Positions 62,079 to 64,000 of a DNA stretch of 64,000 nt are shown one piece after another. The stretch comes from Enoplosus armatus (taxonomy: Eukaryota; Chordata; Actinopteri; Centrarchiformes; Enoplosidae), in assembly GCF_043641665.1 (NCBI RefSeq), contig NC_092183.1:17405501-17469500 (forward strand), written 5' to 3'. Each line of letters begins with the position of its first letter. The stretch's first letter is position 1. Under the pieces are notes generated by a model. The model was not told the origin of the DNA, did no database searches, and worked only from the letters and a program-made list of their open reading frames with translations. Both the position numbers and the translations under genes were made by a program.

Positions 62079-64000
62079 TGACCAAGACGGACACTGATCA
62101 CCAACATGTTCCCGTGGCAACTCACTGATGTGGGTGGGCTGTCGGAACATCTAGCCAGTTTTCAAGTCACAAACCAATCAACACCTCAAGATCGCTGCGG
62201 GGACACCCAAAAGACAGGACATCCCCCGAGAGGAAGAATGGGGTGGTGTATGACATCACTATGACATCACATGTGACAGCTGTGGGTCAAAAGGTCATCA
62301 ACCAGGAGTAAGTGGACAGTCGGAGAAATATCAGGGAGGACATTCAATCTGACACCAGAGAGACCATCTTTGAACAGATACAGGGGTCACCATCTCCCCC
62401 ATACACACCTGTTATTATTTTCAGCTATTAATCCTCTTCATTAGCAGCCGTCGTTCTTTTCCTCACACCTTTTGATGGGCTTTTTTGAAGACAGGGTTCA
62501 TAAAGTAATCTAAACCTGGTATGCAGTCAAACACTTGACCTCCAGCATTAGATAAGATTGCGGCAAGACTGTGTACACTGTGTTTAATTACATAACTAAA
62601 ATATGTTATAAAATATGCCATGTGCACTGGGTTCACTAGTAGTCAGCGGTTTTAATGCGGCAGTTAATTTCGATGTCTATCAGCAGGCTTGAACAAAGGT
62701 CTGGAAGCCTTGGTGTTTCCTTTGCAGCAGATCTATTTTCTTTGTGCTCTTGTAGCTTCAGAAATTACTGATATTGGCTGCACCGTGTCTCATTAACAGT
62801 GATGACATAATGCAGTCTACAAGAAATGCAGTTTACTCTAATGGATACATAATGGAAATATGCCTGAGCTGTAATGTTGCCATGATGGCGGGCTGCAATA
62901 ATGCATGAAAAGTAATTGCTTGTGTCTTAACTGCTTTTCTTAGAAGGAGGTAAACAATGAAAAGGGCCTCTTAGAAATGGTAGAATCTGGCTACATGGAG
63001 TAATGACTTATTTGCTCTCCTTTGCTCATCACAGCGACGCCTTCCTTCAAATCCCTGAGGAAAGACTCCTACTGACGGTTAGAGGATGGGTCTCAAAAGT
63101 GATGTTATCATGTTGCAGAAAACAGAGAAGGCACGCACACTAAACATTGTTGTGTTCGGGGATGTGATATGATTTGTTTAAGGAAATACGTTTTCCAGAA
63201 ACTTCTCCACCCTTGTCCACTTGTGGACAAGTCCCAAAGTTTGCTTGCTGCTTTGCCCTCAGGGGTGAAAAATTGCCACAGAGGTGGACAGAAAAACAAA
63301 AACGGCGGCAAATAAGCTGCACCAGGAAACACTGGCTCAGGTTCACTTCCTTAATGAAAATAAACTACTTCTTGTGTAAAAGAAGAAACTTCTCTTTCTT
63401 CCATCTATACAGGAAGGAGAATGAAGTCATTAGCCAATGAGAGGGAGCCATATAAAGAGACAACATTTTCTAGATAGTTGTCAAAATATCTTCAAGTGGC
63501 ACACTCATCTCCTCCTGCTGCAGCTCTGTCATTACTGATCTGAATTCCCCATCCACAGTGAACCTGGGCAGGTAGCTGTAACGACCAAGCACCAAGGGAA
63601 ACAAACGGATGATTCCTGCTTCTCTTTAGTCTGTGTCTCTATTCTTCTGTCTTGAGCAGTAAAAGTAACAGCCTCCCGTGCAACCAGTAACCAAGTTCAG
63701 AAGTCGAGTTGATGTAGGACAGAGGTTAAAGGTCAGTGCAAGGGTCAAATAGACACTGGATTCCAAAGAGGTTCAAAGCTGCTGTCAAAGTTAGAAGGGG
63801 AATACATTCACACCCGCCGGTTCTTCACGGAGCAGATCAAAGACGAGCCATTGCCTTAAAACATGTATGCCTGTTAAGTGAAGAGCAAACATAATTCAAC
63901 TTTTACAGTATTTTGAATCTCCACACTCCTCTGCTCTCAGACTCAGTTTTATTGCTGTCTGCAGACATGAGCAGTCAGACCTCTTCACGGTGTAAAACCA
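62079..64000. other. Intergenic, possible conserved regulatory stretch
   Basis: No gene is recognised. The part 62640-62945 is free of simple repeats and carries SOX-like AACAAAGG, octamer-like AATGCATGA and homeodomain-type TAATT motifs, which is the look of a developmental enhancer. Confidence 0.35.

Overview
The window is nuclear DNA of a ray-finned fish, most likely a perch-like teleost. All recognisable genes are vertebrate genes split by short GT-AG introns. Dinucleotide repeats are frequent, and at least one short interspersed element (about 61830-62080) is of a kind I know from percomorph genomes. Gene identities come from translating the exons and comparing them with human proteins I remember; no search was run.

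Layout from left to right. The last four exons of the spliceosome-associated protein C9orf78/TLS1 lie on + (287-1252) and converge on MED22, the Mediator head subunit, on - (5476-2289). AAK1, the NAK-family kinase of clathrin endocytosis, follows on - (28112-8329) with 20 shared coding exons and two alternative last exons (13276-13182 and 9176-8329). Between AAK1 and the next gene, at 31756-30850 on -, is an unrecognised two-exon coding candidate with one membrane segment. ARSK, the lysosomal sulfatase, is on - (36195-32749, 8 exons). ARRDC3, an alpha-arrestin, is on + (38091-42740, 8 exons) with a 3' UTR of about 3 kb ending near 45.7 kb. From there to 64 kb I see no confident protein gene: the stretch holds microsatellites, the interspersed element, a few hairpins, a possible tiny secreted-peptide exon at 61163 and some stretches that look like conserved regulatory DNA.

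The genes are not one pathway, but AAK1 (cargo adaptor phosphorylation at the plasma membrane), ARRDC3 (receptor ubiquitination and endosomal sorting) and ARSK (lysosomal degradation) all act along the endocytic route; this is probably coincidence of linkage. C9orf78 and MED22 act in splicing and transcription. ARSK and ARRDC3 are near each other on human chromosome 5q, whereas MED22 and C9orf78 are on 9q34 and AAK1 on 2p, so this is a teleost-rearranged neighbourhood.

The points most worth a second look are the two alternative C-termini in AAK1 and MED22, two GC-AG introns (AAK1 kinase domain and ARSK), a decayed copy of the ARSK C-terminal coding end just downstream of the gene, the unrecognised membrane-protein candidate at 31 kb, and a promoter-like cluster with a perfect CRE inside ARRDC3 intron 1.
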